The translations under genes and the position numbers were made by a program. The notes under the pieces were generated by a model, which was not told the DNA's origin, did not search any database, and saw nothing but the letters and a program-made list of their open reading frames with translations. From Burkholderiales bacterium (lineage in GTDB: Bacteria > Pseudomonadota > Gammaproteobacteria > Burkholderiales > Eutrophovitaceae): DNA of 40,123 bases. Of this stretch, positions 9,313 through 18,754 are shown piece after piece. Numbering within the stretch: the first letter of the stretch is position 1; every line of letters starts with the position of its first letter. Location: contig JAURFP010000009.1 in the NCBI GenBank assembly GCA_030834275.1, positions 1 through 40,123 on the forward strand. The letters run 5' to 3'.

Positions 9313-10185
9313 TTATCGAGCTGGTTCACCAGCGATGGTGGTTCTGCGCAAATCTCTTTTTTCTACCGTGTCCTCATACTTGCGTGCCCGGTGCATCGTT
9401 CTTCTGTTATCCCACATCACTAAGTCATCTTTCTGCCATCGATGGGTATAAACAAATTTTTCTTGAGTCGCAAATTCTGTGAGCTCCTCGATAAGTAGTC
9501 TGCCGTCGGGTTTGGTTAGCCCGATTACGGATCCAATGTGCGAGGAGAGGAACAGTGATTTTCTCTTTGTGCTCGGGTGGGTTCTAACGAGTGGTTGAGT
9601 AACTGGAGTGAAGTCTGCTTTCTCCTGTTCGGTAAATTCAGCCATACCTAAGCGCGCTCTTGAGTAAAGCAAAGAATGTTCGCATTGTAAGTCTGAAATC
9701 TCGGTTAGAGTTTTGGCGTCAAGGCTGTCGTAAGCCGCGTGCATGTCTGCATACTGAGTATCTCCGCCGGCCACGGGTACAGCGCGAGCAGACAGCAGTG
9801 AGTATCTGGCAGGCACTGGTCTGAAGGAGCTATCTGAGTGCCAAATTCGATTTCCGAGATTGAATAAACGTTGTCGACCATCTTTTTCTAGGATGTTCTG
9901 ATCTTTATCTAAATTTGAGATATCAGAGAACATTTGAGAGAGTCGCCGTTCGCTAGTTTTAGTGATGTTGTTTTTGAGGTCTGCAATTTCGATGTCACCA
10001 AAATATTCGCTAAACCGAACCTGTTGTTCATCGGATAGCGGTTGATCGCGAAAAACTAAAACACCGTATTTATCAATCGCCGTTCTCAGCTCATCGACCG
10101 CGTCATCGGAGAGTTCTTTGGAGATATTTATTTTTGAGACCTCAGCAGCAAAAGTAGCACAAAGCTCAGTGATTGTAATGGCCAT
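9313..10185 (-). CDS. TauD/TfdA-family Fe(II)/2-oxoglutarate-dependent dioxygenase
   Basis: IWHSDSSF (HxD), GGDTQYADM, DNRRTMHRA distal His/Arg region. Confidence 0.88.
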   Translation of the reverse strand: MAITITELCATFAAEVSKINISKELSDDAVDELRTAIDKYGVLVFRDQPLSDEQQVRFSEYFGDIEIADLKNNITKTSERRLSQMFSDISNLDKDQNILEKDGRQRLFNLGNRIWHSDSSFRPVPARYSLLSARAVPVAGGDTQYADMHAAYDSLDAKTLTEISDLQCEHSLLYSRARLGMAEFTEQEKADFTPVTQPLVRTHPSTKRKSLFLSSHIGSVIGLTKPDGRLLIEELTEFATQEKFVYTHRWQKDDLVMWDNRRTMHRARKYEDTVEKRDLRRTTIAGEPAR

Positions 10186-10215
10186 CAGTTTCTCCGGTAT
10201 TGGTGTCTAGGAAGT

Positions 10216-10866
10216 CTATCGCCCATCAATTATGCCATCAGATACATAAGGATTGCTGCGCCGCTCTTCACCGAAAGTGGAGGTCGGTCCGTGTCCTGGA
10301 ATGAACGTTACATCATTCCCTAGTGGCCATAATTTTGTCGTTATCGAGTTGATCAAAGCAGAGAAGTCTCCTCTCGGAAAGTCTGTTCTGCCGATGGACC
10401 CTCTGAAGAGTACATCGCCGACAAAGGCGAGGCGTTCGTTTTCCTCATGGAAGATAACGTGTCCCGGAGTGTGTCCTGGGCAGTGTTTTACTTTCATACG
10501 GACATCGCCGAAAGAAACCTCATCATCCTCGTCGAGGTAACGGTCCGGAACGAATCTTTTCAAAATCGGAAATCCAAATTGGCGTCCTTGCTCAGGTAGT
10601 TGATCGATCCAAAATTGATCGTCGACGTGTGGTCCCTCGATTGGAATGTCGAGAATTTCTTTTAGCTCGGCCGACGCCCCACAGTGATCAATATGTCCAT
10701 GGGTTAGTAATATTTTTTCTATCGTGATTTCCATCGAGTCAATCGTATTTCGGAGAACTTCAATATCTCCGCCTGGATCAATCAAAGCCCCACGCATTGT
10801 TGATTCGCAAAATACCACGGAGCAGTTCTGCTCGAACGGTGTAACGGGAATAATTTTTAATTTCAT
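10216..10866 (-). CDS. MBL-fold metallohydrolase (glyoxalase II-like)
   Basis: LLTHGHIDHCGAS (HxHxDH), HCPGHTPGH, FVGDVLF, PGHGP. Start at internal ATG 10866 (MKLKIIPVTPFEQN) preferred over 10887. Confidence 0.88.
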   Translation of the reverse strand: MKLKIIPVTPFEQNCSVVFCESTMRGALIDPGGDIEVLRNTIDSMEITIEKILLTHGHIDHCGASAELKEILDIPIEGPHVDDQFWIDQLPEQGRQFGFPILKRFVPDRYLDEDDEVSFGDVRMKVKHCPGHTPGHVIFHEENERLAFVGDVLFRGSIGRTDFPRGDFSALINSITTKLWPLGNDVTFIPGHGPTSTFGEERRSNPYVSDGIIDGR

Positions 10867-10984
10867 TAGTTTCAGAATTTGATTCAAGTTAAAGAGACGA
10901 TTGTAGCTAATTTATTTTTCGCGACGACTTTAGGAGTTGTAATGGTTAAATATCAAGGCGATTCATGCCCTAAGAAATAGGTAT

Positions 10985-11003
10985 AATGGGAATCATTCTC
11001 ATT
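10985..11003 (+). promoter_or_regulatory. Fur-box-like operator upstream of feoAB
   Basis: AATGGGAATCATTCTCATT versus AATGATAATCATTATCATT: 16/19 identical by hand alignment; 45 bp upstream of feoA. Confidence 0.75.
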
Positions 11004-11047
11004 TGTACATAAGACAGTATTAAAATATTCAAAGTATTGTTTTTAAT

Positions 11048-11284
11048 ATGATTTTATCCGATCTCAATTTGGGTGAGCGCGCGCAGATTACTGGAGTTAC
11101 TAACTTTGGTTTAGGTGATGCAGTATCTAGACGGCTTCGTAACCTTGGTTTTGTCGCGGGCGAGGAGGTGGTATGCGTCGCAAAAGGTCCTTTCGGAGGT
11201 GACCCGCTATTATTTCAAATCGGTTTCACACGTTTTGCCCTTCGGAAGGAAGAGGCGGGTCGTGTCGAGATCGTAACGCGGTAG
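11048..11284 (+). CDS. feoA: Ferrous iron transport protein A
   Basis: Small SH3-like protein, LGERAQITGV...RRLRNLGFVAGEEV, directly followed by feoB. Confidence 0.9.
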   Translation: MILSDLNLGERAQITGVTNFGLGDAVSRRLRNLGFVAGEEVVCVAKGPFGGDPLLFQIGFTRFALRKEEAGRVEIVTR

Positions 11285-11294
11285 GTTCTTCATT

Positions 11295-13106
11295 ATGCGT
11301 ATAGCCCTAGTTGGAAATCCGAACTCAGGCAAGACCGCGCTATTCAACCTATTAACTGGAAGCCGACAAAAGGTAGCCAATTACCCTGGGGTTACTGTTG
11401 AAAAAAAGTCTGGTCAGCTAAAGATATCCCAAAGTGAGACGTGGGAATTACTCGACCTCCCTGGCGCATACTCGTTTGACACAGAAAGTCCAGATGAGAT
11501 AGTCGCTCGGGATATTTGTCTAGGGAACATGCCGGAGGAAAAAAAACCTGAATTCATAGTCTGCGTTGCAGACGCTACAAATCTCCGTCTACATCTTCGA
11601 TTTGCTTTGGAAGTGAAGTCTCTTGGATTGCCGATGGTCATAGCGCTGAACATGAGCGACTCTGCCGAGCGTCGTGGAATCAGAATTGATATTGAGCAAC
11701 TAGAGGCCGAGCTCGGTGTTCCAATTATTCCGACCGTTGCAGTCAAGCGCGATGGTGCCGACAAATTACTTGACGCTCTTAAGAGTAAACGTATCAATGC
11801 CCCTCTTCCCACGAGTCCGGATCTTGATTTGCACTCGGAAGTGAATCGTATTTTAGATCGCGCTGTACATATGCCCGATAGAACATCCAGTTTAGACGAT
11901 AGGATCGATAGGATTGTTTTGCATCCGGTTCTGGGGCTGGCAATACTAGCCCTCACGATGTTCTTCATGTTCCAGGCGGTGTTTTCGTGGGCAACGCCAT
12001 TCATGGATGCAATAGATTCCGGAATCGGCGCGCTGGGTGGATTTCTTGAGGAAACGCTACCTGATGGTCCGCTAAGGAGCCTCCTGGTAGAGGGAATTAT
12101 TGCTGGTGTCGGTAGCGTAATTATTTTTCTTCCGCAGATACTTTTGTTATTTCTCTTCATTCTCATTCTGGAAGAATCGGGATATTTACCTCGCGCCGCA
12201 TTTCTGCTCGATCGCCTGATGTTGGGTGCGGGTTTGTCGGGCAGATCATTTATTCCCCTGCTGTCGAGCTTTGCTTGCGCAATCCCAGGGATCATGGCGA
12301 CAAGAACGATTCAAGACCCGAGAGATCGGATAGCAACAATTTTAGTAGCTCCCTTGATGACTTGTTCCGCAAGGTTGCCCGTTTATACCCTTTTGATAGC
12401 TGCCTTTATTCCTAATCAAACTGTTTTAGGGATTTTTAATCTGGGTGGTTTGACTTTGTTTAGTCTGTACGTTGCAGGAATTTTGAGTGCAATGATCGTT
12501 GCTTATGTAATGAAAAAAGTTCGCCCAAAACTGGATGGGCAATCGTTGCTCTTGGAGCTTCCCTCTTATCGTTTTCCTAACGTGCGAGACATCGTTATCG
12601 GTCTTTGGGAGAGGGCGCGATTATTTCTTGCGAGAGTCGGAAAGGTGATCTTGGCGATCACCATTGTTTTATGGGCGCTTTCGACTTATCCAGCCCCGCC
12701 AGCGGATTGGACGGGCTCCATGATTGATTACAGCATTGCAGGAAGGATTGGCCACTCGATTGAGTGGTTGTTTGCGCCGATCGGATTTAATTGGCAAATT
12801 TGTATCGCACTTATCCCTGGGTTAGCGGCGCGGGAAGTTGCGGTCAGTGCACTGGGAACGGTTTACGCAATCTCAGCTTCAATCGAAGACCCCTCTGGTG
12901 CATTACTGCCCATAATATCCACCGAATGGGGTTTAGCTACCGGTCTCTCGCTTCTCGCCTGGTATATCTTTGCGCCGCAGTGCCTAGCCACACTTGCAGT
13001 TATGCAAAAAGAAACTCGATCTTGGAAGGTCGTAGGTATCGCGGTGACTTACTTGTTTGGATTAGCTTATCTGGCTTCCTTTCTCACGTTCCAAGCATTC
13101 TCGTAA
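11295..13106 (+). CDS. feoB: Ferrous iron transporter B
   Basis: G1 GNPNSGKTALFN, NYPGVTVE, DLPGAYS, NMSD; C-terminal multi-TM region with Gate motifs (CAIPGIMATRTI, CSARLPVY). Confidence 0.96.
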   Translation: MRIALVGNPNSGKTALFNLLTGSRQKVANYPGVTVEKKSGQLKISQSETWELLDLPGAYSFDTESPDEIVARDICLGNMPEEKKPEFIVCVADATNLRLHLRFALEVKSLGLPMVIALNMSDSAERRGIRIDIEQLEAELGVPIIPTVAVKRDGADKLLDALKSKRINAPLPTSPDLDLHSEVNRILDRAVHMPDRTSSLDDRIDRIVLHPVLGLAILALTMFFMFQAVFSWATPFMDAIDSGIGALGGFLEETLPDGPLRSLLVEGIIAGVGSVIIFLPQILLLFLFILILEESGYLPRAAFLLDRLMLGAGLSGRSFIPLLSSFACAIPGIMATRTIQDPRDRIATILVAPLMTCSARLPVYTLLIAAFIPNQTVLGIFNLGGLTLFSLYVAGILSAMIVAYVMKKVRPKLDGQSLLLELPSYRFPNVRDIVIGLWERARLFLARVGKVILAITIVLWALSTYPAPPADWTGSMIDYSIAGRIGHSIEWLFAPIGFNWQICIALIPGLAAREVAVSALGTVYAISASIEDPSGALLPIISTEWGLATGLSLLAWYIFAPQCLATLAVMQKETRSWKVVGIAVTYLFGLAYLASFLTFQAFS

Positions 13107-13111
13107 ATAGT

Positions 13112-13375
13112 ATGAGTCAAAGCGCATATCAAGTTTTTGAGCAAGTCGTCGTCTTTGTCGTTGTGTTTGGTAGTTGCTCATTGGTACTTTACCGATGGTC
13201 CACAATGTTTCGTCTAGCTGTAAATAAGCTTCTGAATTTTCTTACACGCTATGCCCCTCAACTATCGTTTTTCTTCCCCTCTGTTGATACACCTAAAACA
13301 GCAGCCCCTAGTGTCGGTTGTGGAAGCTGTGGTACGCCGAATACGTGCAGCGGTTGCCCATCAAATAAAAGCTAA
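13112..13375 (+). CDS. Cys-rich small membrane protein downstream of FeoB (Feo-associated)
   Basis: In-frame ATG inside the 12791-13375 ORF: MSQSAYQVFEQVVVFVVVFGSCSLVLYRW...GCGSCGTPNTCSGCPSNKS (87 aa); one TM helix, C-terminal CxxC-type cluster; starts 6 bp after the feoB stop. Confidence 0.75.
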   Translation: MSQSAYQVFEQVVVFVVVFGSCSLVLYRWSTMFRLAVNKLLNFLTRYAPQLSFFFPSVDTPKTAAPSVGCGSCGTPNTCSGCPSNKS

Positions 13376-13468
13376 ACGAGTTTCATTACTCGAGATTTAG
13401 TAACTCCCCCGATGTGATACTCTCCTGCTTTGTTTCAGCGACATAAGTTTTATATTTAGGGGGTGGGA

Positions 13469-14911
13469 ATGTCTCAAGAAAAATATCTGAATTTTATTGG
13501 TGGGGAATGGGTAAGCTCCCCAACAGTCTCGAAAAATATTAACCCATCCGATACGAGCGACGTAATCGCTGAATATGTTCAAGCCGATAAATCTCAGACC
13601 GAGTCCGCGATTGAATCTGCACACGGCGCTAAAGCCGATTGGGCTGGTTACAACGCGCAAGCAAGATCTGATGCATTGGATCTGATAGGAAACCAAATCC
13701 TCGCTAATCGAGAAGAGATCGGTACTTTGCTATCGAGAGAGGAAGGGAAAACCTTGGCCGAGGGAATTGGAGAGACCACTCGGGCTGCTCATATTTTCAA
13801 ATTTTTTGCTGGAGAGGTTCTTCGTCAGAATGGAGACCTTCTTACTTCAGTTCGACCTGGTATAGACGTCGAGATAGTGAGGGATCCTGTTGGAGTCGTT
13901 GGGATTATCGCCCCTTGGAATTTCCCAGCGGCAATCCCAGCCTGGAAGATTGCTCCTGCGCTCGCTTATGGAAATACGGTGGTATTCAAGCCCGCTGATC
14001 TTGTTCCTGGAACTGCGCATGCAATCGCCAAAATTATTGCGAACAGCGGTATCCCGAAGGGGGTTTTTAATTTCGTTATGGGAAGAGGAGGCGTTGTCGG
14101 TGACGTGATTCTCAATGATTCAAGAGTCAATGCGATTAGTTTCACAGGATCCGTAGAGACTGGACAGAGAGTCGCTCAGCAGGCGGCTGCAAGATTGGCG
14201 AAATTCCAGCTGGAGATGGGAGGAAAAAATCCGTTGGTCGTGTTGGATGATGCGGATCTAAAAACTGCAGTCGAGTGCGCTGTAAACGGAGCATATTTTT
14301 CAACGGGTCAGCGGTGTACGGCATCCTCCCGCCTGGTGGTTACAAAGGGGATCCACGATAAGTTCGTCGAAGCACTGACCGATCGGCTAAAAGGTTTAAA
14401 GGTTGGGCATGCACTAGACAAAGCTACCCATATCGGCCCTGTCGTTGATAAGAATCAACTGAATCAGAATCTTTTCTATATTGAGGAGGGTAAAAAATCT
14501 GGCGCGAAACTTGCTTTTGGTGGTGGGTTGGTTAAATGTGAAACGGATGGATTTTTCCTTCAGCCAGCACTCTTCACGGAAACCTCTAGTGATATGAAGA
14601 TCAACCGAGAAGAAATTTTCGGTCCCGTTGCGTCAGTCATTGCTGTTGATAATTATGAAGAGGCGTTAAGCGTTGCCAATGACACCGAGTTTGGTTTGTC
14701 GTCTGGTATCTGTACGACTTCGTTGAAGTATGCTTCCCATTTTAGGAAGCACGCAGAAGCTGGCATGGTCATGGTGAATTTGCCCACTGCTGGTGTTGAT
14801 TACCATGTTCCGTTTGGAGGAAGGAAAGGGTCGAGTTATGGCTCGAGAGAGCAAGGGAGATATGCTCAGGAGTTTTACACGACAGTTAAGACCAATTACG
14901 TCAGCTCATAA
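13469..14911 (+). CDS. Aldehyde dehydrogenase family protein
   Basis: IAPWNFPAAIPAWKIAPALAYGNTVVFKPAD, LEMGGKNP, GQRCTASSRLVV, EEIFGPV. Start ambiguous (13463 or 13469). Confidence 0.92.
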   Translation: MSQEKYLNFIGGEWVSSPTVSKNINPSDTSDVIAEYVQADKSQTESAIESAHGAKADWAGYNAQARSDALDLIGNQILANREEIGTLLSREEGKTLAEGIGETTRAAHIFKFFAGEVLRQNGDLLTSVRPGIDVEIVRDPVGVVGIIAPWNFPAAIPAWKIAPALAYGNTVVFKPADLVPGTAHAIAKIIANSGIPKGVFNFVMGRGGVVGDVILNDSRVNAISFTGSVETGQRVAQQAAARLAKFQLEMGGKNPLVVLDDADLKTAVECAVNGAYFSTGQRCTASSRLVVTKGIHDKFVEALTDRLKGLKVGHALDKATHIGPVVDKNQLNQNLFYIEEGKKSGAKLAFGGGLVKCETDGFFLQPALFTETSSDMKINREEIFGPVASVIAVDNYEEALSVANDTEFGLSSGICTTSLKYASHFRKHAEAGMVMVNLPTAGVDYHVPFGGRKGSSYGSREQGRYAQEFYTTVKTNYVSS

Positions 14912-14960
14912 CTAAAAGAATGACTCTACGGTTATTTTCACAGAGGAGTTTGGATAAAAA

Positions 14961-16046
14961 ATGAAAAGCCACTTATTCAGCGAGTACAAGCTTGGGCCAG
15001 TTATGCTCGAGAATCGCATCGTAGTTTCTCCGATGTGTCAGTACATGGCGGAGGATGGATCGGCGAATGATTGGCATCTCATGCACTACGGCAACATGTC
15101 GATCGGTGCGGGTGGGTTAATTATGTTTGAGGCGACTCACGTCTCGTCTGTTGGTCGAATTACACACAAGTGTTTAGGTTTGTACAGTGACCAAAATGAG
15201 CAAGCACTCAAGCGTGTTGTTGATTTTTGCAGAACTCACGGGCGCGCTAAACTCGGTATCCAGTTAGCGCACTCGGGCCGGAAAGGTTCCGCGAAAACTC
15301 CGATGGAGGGAATGTCCTCGCTTGGGAAGGACGATTCTCCCTGGGAAACCCTTGCTCCTTCTGCGCTTCCGTTTGCAGATGGTTGGCACACTCCTAAGGC
15401 GATGCAAAAGGAAGATCTTGAAAGAGTGAAGCAAGAGTTTTTATCCGCGGCAATTCGTGCAGTACGCTTAGGTTTTGATGTAATTGAATTGCACGCGGCG
15501 CACGGATATTTATTAAATCAATTTTTATCACCGCTTTCAAATCATAGAACAGATGAATATGGTGGAGCTGCAGAAAATCGGATGCGATTCCCACTTGAAA
15601 TATTAGATGCGCTAAAACAAACGATCCCTGCATCCGTTGCGTTGGGAGCGAGAATCTCTGGTACCGATTGGGTGGACGGGGGGATTTCTGAGGATGATAT
15701 GGTGGAGTTTACAGCTGCGCTCGAAGCTCGCGGCTGTGATTTTGTTGATGTAACTTCTGGTCAACTCGATCCACGGCAGCAGATCCCGTTCGCGCCAGGA
15801 TTTAACTTGCCTTTTTCTAAAAAAGTTAAATCGTCAGCGAAAATTGCAGCAATGGGTGTTGGGATGATTACCAACCCCTTGCAAGCAGAAGATGCGATTG
15901 CGACTGGCTCTGCGGACCTAATCGCGATTGCAAGAGCGGCGATGGACGACCCCCGATGGGCCTGGCATGCCGCGAGAGATTTAGACGCTCCAATCGAATA
16001 TGCCAAAAATTATCAACGTTGCCATCCAAGTGTTTGGCAACGCTGA
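14961..16046 (+). CDS. NADH:flavin oxidoreductase, Old Yellow Enzyme (YqjM-like)
   Basis: VVSPMCQYMAEDGSANDWHLMHYG, IELHAAHGYLLNQFLSPLSNHRTDEYGG. Confidence 0.93.
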   Translation: MKSHLFSEYKLGPVMLENRIVVSPMCQYMAEDGSANDWHLMHYGNMSIGAGGLIMFEATHVSSVGRITHKCLGLYSDQNEQALKRVVDFCRTHGRAKLGIQLAHSGRKGSAKTPMEGMSSLGKDDSPWETLAPSALPFADGWHTPKAMQKEDLERVKQEFLSAAIRAVRLGFDVIELHAAHGYLLNQFLSPLSNHRTDEYGGAAENRMRFPLEILDALKQTIPASVALGARISGTDWVDGGISEDDMVEFTAALEARGCDFVDVTSGQLDPRQQIPFAPGFNLPFSKKVKSSAKIAAMGVGMITNPLQAEDAIATGSADLIAIARAAMDDPRWAWHAARDLDAPIEYAKNYQRCHPSVWQR

Positions 16047-16056
16047 AGAGTTTAAT

Positions 16057-17382
16057 TTACTGGTTCATCAAGTGAACTAGCCAGAGTGTCACTGAAGGGA
16101 AGAAGAATAAAAATACGACGCGGATGAGATCTGAAGCGAGAAAAGGTATTACACCCTTAAAGGTCTCGAGTATCGGGACATCCCGAGATAGGCTGTTAAT
16201 GATGTAGATGTTAAGTCCAACGGGGGGATGTACGAGCCCCATTTGCATAACAATTAACATCAAAATCCCGAACCAAATAGCTTTGTCGCTGTACTCTAGT
16301 CCCCAAAGATCTAGACCCATAACCGCAGGGAATATCACAGGGATAGTCAGAATCACCGCCGATAACTCATCCATGAAGAACCCCAGTACAATGTACAGCG
16401 CGATAATTGAAGCAACTATCGCGAGTGGAGACCACTCGAGGCTCGTGACCCAATCGGATAAATTTGTCGGCATCTGTGATAGCGCCAATGCAGAATTCAA
16501 CATATCGGCGCCGAGAAAGATAAGAAAAATCATGCCAGAAGTTTCTGCGGCTCCCAAAAGGCAATTCTTAAATGTTTGCCAGTTGAGTTCTCTACGAAAT
16601 AGTGCGGCAGCAAAAGTTCCAAGTGCTCCAACTGCTGCGCCTTCGGTGGGCGTAAAAATACCTGAGTAAATACCTCCAAAGACAACTACGAACACCGCCA
16701 AGATTGGCCAGATTTCAATAAAGGCGCGTAGTCGTTTTTCGATTGTTTGTTTTGGTTGCGCTGGGGCGAGATCAGGTCGTAACTTCGCCGTGATCCAGAT
16801 CACTGCGCAGTAACCGACCGTCGCGAGTAATCCAGGAATAAAGGCTGCTAAGAACAACTTAGCAATATTTTGTTCTGTAAGAATTGCATAGACAACGAGT
16901 GGGACTGAGGGAGGTATCAGTATGCCTAGAGTTCCCCCAACGGCCAATGTTGCGGTCGACAGGCGTCCGGAGTATCCGTGTCTTCGCATTTCTGGTAGAG
17001 CAACCTGCGATAAGGTTGCCGCAGTGGCGACCGAGGATCCACAAACCGCACCGAATGCAGCACAGGCGTAGATTGAAGCCATCGCCATTCCGCCTCTGAA
17101 GTGACCCACCGCCGCATTCGCGAAATTGAAGAGCGCTCGGGACAGCCCGCCTTGTGTTGCGAATTGCCCCATCAAAATAAATAAAGGTATGACGCTGAGG
17201 TCATACACAGAGAAACGCGCGAACGCTAAACCTTTGAGGTAATTTAAAAGCGAACTATGTCCAGCGATAGCCCAATAACCAATCGCCCCAGGGATAAACA
17301 TCGAAGCCGAGATCGGGACGCGTAGGGACATTAGTACGAGCATCGCGAGAAATAATAAACCTCCAATTTGGAGACTAGACAT
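16057..17382 (-). CDS. TRAP transporter large permease (DctM-like)
   Basis: Multi-TM; FGAVCGSSVATAATLSQVALPEMRRHGYSGRLSTATLAVGGTLGILIPPS, FTPTEGAAVGALG. Confidence 0.95.
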   Translation of the reverse strand: MSSLQIGGLLFLAMLVLMSLRVPISASMFIPGAIGYWAIAGHSSLLNYLKGLAFARFSVYDLSVIPLFILMGQFATQGGLSRALFNFANAAVGHFRGGMAMASIYACAAFGAVCGSSVATAATLSQVALPEMRRHGYSGRLSTATLAVGGTLGILIPPSVPLVVYAILTEQNIAKLFLAAFIPGLLATVGYCAVIWITAKLRPDLAPAQPKQTIEKRLRAFIEIWPILAVFVVVFGGIYSGIFTPTEGAAVGALGTFAAALFRRELNWQTFKNCLLGAAETSGMIFLIFLGADMLNSALALSQMPTNLSDWVTSLEWSPLAIVASIIALYIVLGFFMDELSAVILTIPVIFPAVMGLDLWGLEYSDKAIWFGILMLIVMQMGLVHPPVGLNIYIINSLSRDVPILETFKGVIPFLASDLIRVVFLFFFPSVTLWLVHLMNQ

Positions 17383-17887
17383 TCTTAGCGTCCTTCCATC
17401 GTCTCATAGCAGTGTCGAATGCAACTGCTGACGTAAGTGCAAGCCCAGGCACCATCAGCGCATAACTGATCCAAATCGGAAATTCTCGAATCATGGTGAC
17501 CTCACCGGAAGATTTTGCAGACAATGCTCCCGCACCTGATCGCCATGCGATCAGCGCCATGATGATCGCGATAAACATACCGGCGATCGCATCGAGCTTG
17601 AACTGGGATCGGCGAGGTAATCTCGTTGTGACAAAATCTACAAACATGTTCCCACCTTGTAAATGACACCAAGGAAGGAAAGATCCAATCACCACAGCAA
17701 GACCCACTTGCAAGAGCTCGAAGTCACCTTGAATCGGCATCATGCCGATCGCTCGCATTGTAATGCTCGCGCAAATCATCACAACAAGCGCTACGAGTAC
17801 GGTACCGCCAAATATTGCAGAAAAGCTAGAAAACCGTTTCAACGTGCTCGAGAGTGTTGTTTCGGATTTCGGTTGACTAGTTTTCAT
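17375..17887 (-). CDS. TRAP transporter small permease (DctQ-like)
   Basis: 4-TM protein of 170 aa between the large permease and dctP; overlaps dctM by 8 bp. Confidence 0.88.
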   Translation of the reverse strand: MKTSQPKSETTLSSTLKRFSSFSAIFGGTVLVALVVMICASITMRAIGMMPIQGDFELLQVGLAVVIGSFLPWCHLQGGNMFVDFVTTRLPRRSQFKLDAIAGMFIAIIMALIAWRSGAGALSAKSSGEVTMIREFPIWISYALMVPGLALTSAVAFDTAMRRWKDAKNV

Positions 17888-17896
17888 TTGGATTAT

Positions 17897-18754
17897 CTAG
17901 CTCTTCAGCGTATTAATCAGGTCAGGATTGGAGAGGATGATATTCATATTTCCGCTGCCAGACGATTGTGCGTACTCCCCAAAGTTTAATCCAGCTAAGC
18001 TACCCTCGTCTCTCTTGAGTTCGAGAGTGGCACCAAGCATGGTGGCAATTGCTCTACCTCCCATCTCGACAACACTCGCCTTCGCATAACTTTCAAATCC
18101 ATCTGTGACGCTCTCTATTTCTCCATTTTGTAATTGAGAAAGGATTTTCCTATCAAGATCGATTCGCTCGTCTGAGGGCCAATGCTCTCGTCCACGCACT
18201 AATGCGTGCGAGAAGGCACTGCTAGCCAAAATGACAGTTCTTCTCTCAAGCTTTTTGGCAGTCTCATAGATTGCGGCTCCCGCGGCGAAACACTCTTTCA
18301 TGTCTGCCATCAGTACGACAGGGATGCTTAGAACGGGGATCTCAAAATCTGGATCAATGTGCGAAAGCGGTACATACGTTCCATAATCCCAAGCGAAGTG
18401 TGGAGTTTTATTTATTTGACTTGGAATATTTTTTTGCCTCCAACTATCAATCAACGCTTCTGCGAATTCCTCATCTCCACGAGCATGATACGAAACCCCA
18501 GGGATCAGATCAGGAGCCTCCTCTGCGATACACACCCCGCGATGTTCAGCCTGCATCGTGGTAAACCAATTAAATGTGGATACCCAATGCGTGGAAATGA
18601 TGACCCATAGTTCAGGTTTTAGCGCCCGGAGTTTTTCCCCGAGAAGTCTCTCACCGGATACAAGCGTAGATTGATACTCCGGCGTAATCTCTGCACGCGA
18701 AAGTGTCGGCACATGCGCAACAACTCCAGTGGCGACTACTCCATTACTGGGCAT
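17897..18754 (-). CDS. Class III extradiol ring-cleavage dioxygenase (LigB/HpaD-like)
   Basis: AHVPTL, IISTHWVSTFNW, DYGTYVPLSHI, ASSAFSHAL, VEMGGRAI, SSGSGNMN. Start chosen at ATG 18754 with GGAG 7 nt upstream; the ORF track start is 18781. Confidence 0.85.
   Translation of the reverse strand: MPSNGVVATGVVAHVPTLSRAEITPEYQSTLVSGERLLGEKLRALKPELWVIISTHWVSTFNWFTTMQAEHRGVCIAEEAPDLIPGVSYHARGDEEFAEALIDSWRQKNIPSQINKTPHFAWDYGTYVPLSHIDPDFEIPVLSIPVVLMADMKECFAAGAAIYETAKKLERRTVILASSAFSHALVRGREHWPSDERIDLDRKILSQLQNGEIESVTDGFESYAKASVVEMGGRAIATMLGATLELKRDEGSLAGLNFGEYAQSSGSGNMNIILSNPDLINTLKS

Noticed and set aside
12791-13375. Full-length 194-aa ORF overlapping the feoB 3' end
   Set aside because: The first part is an out-of-frame read of feoB; only the portion from ATG 13112 looks like a real protein.
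13372-13400. Inverted repeat CTAAACGAGT...ACTCGAGATTTAG after the Feo operon
   Set aside because: Short interrupted stem without a T-run; may be a weak terminator, but not strong enough to annotate.
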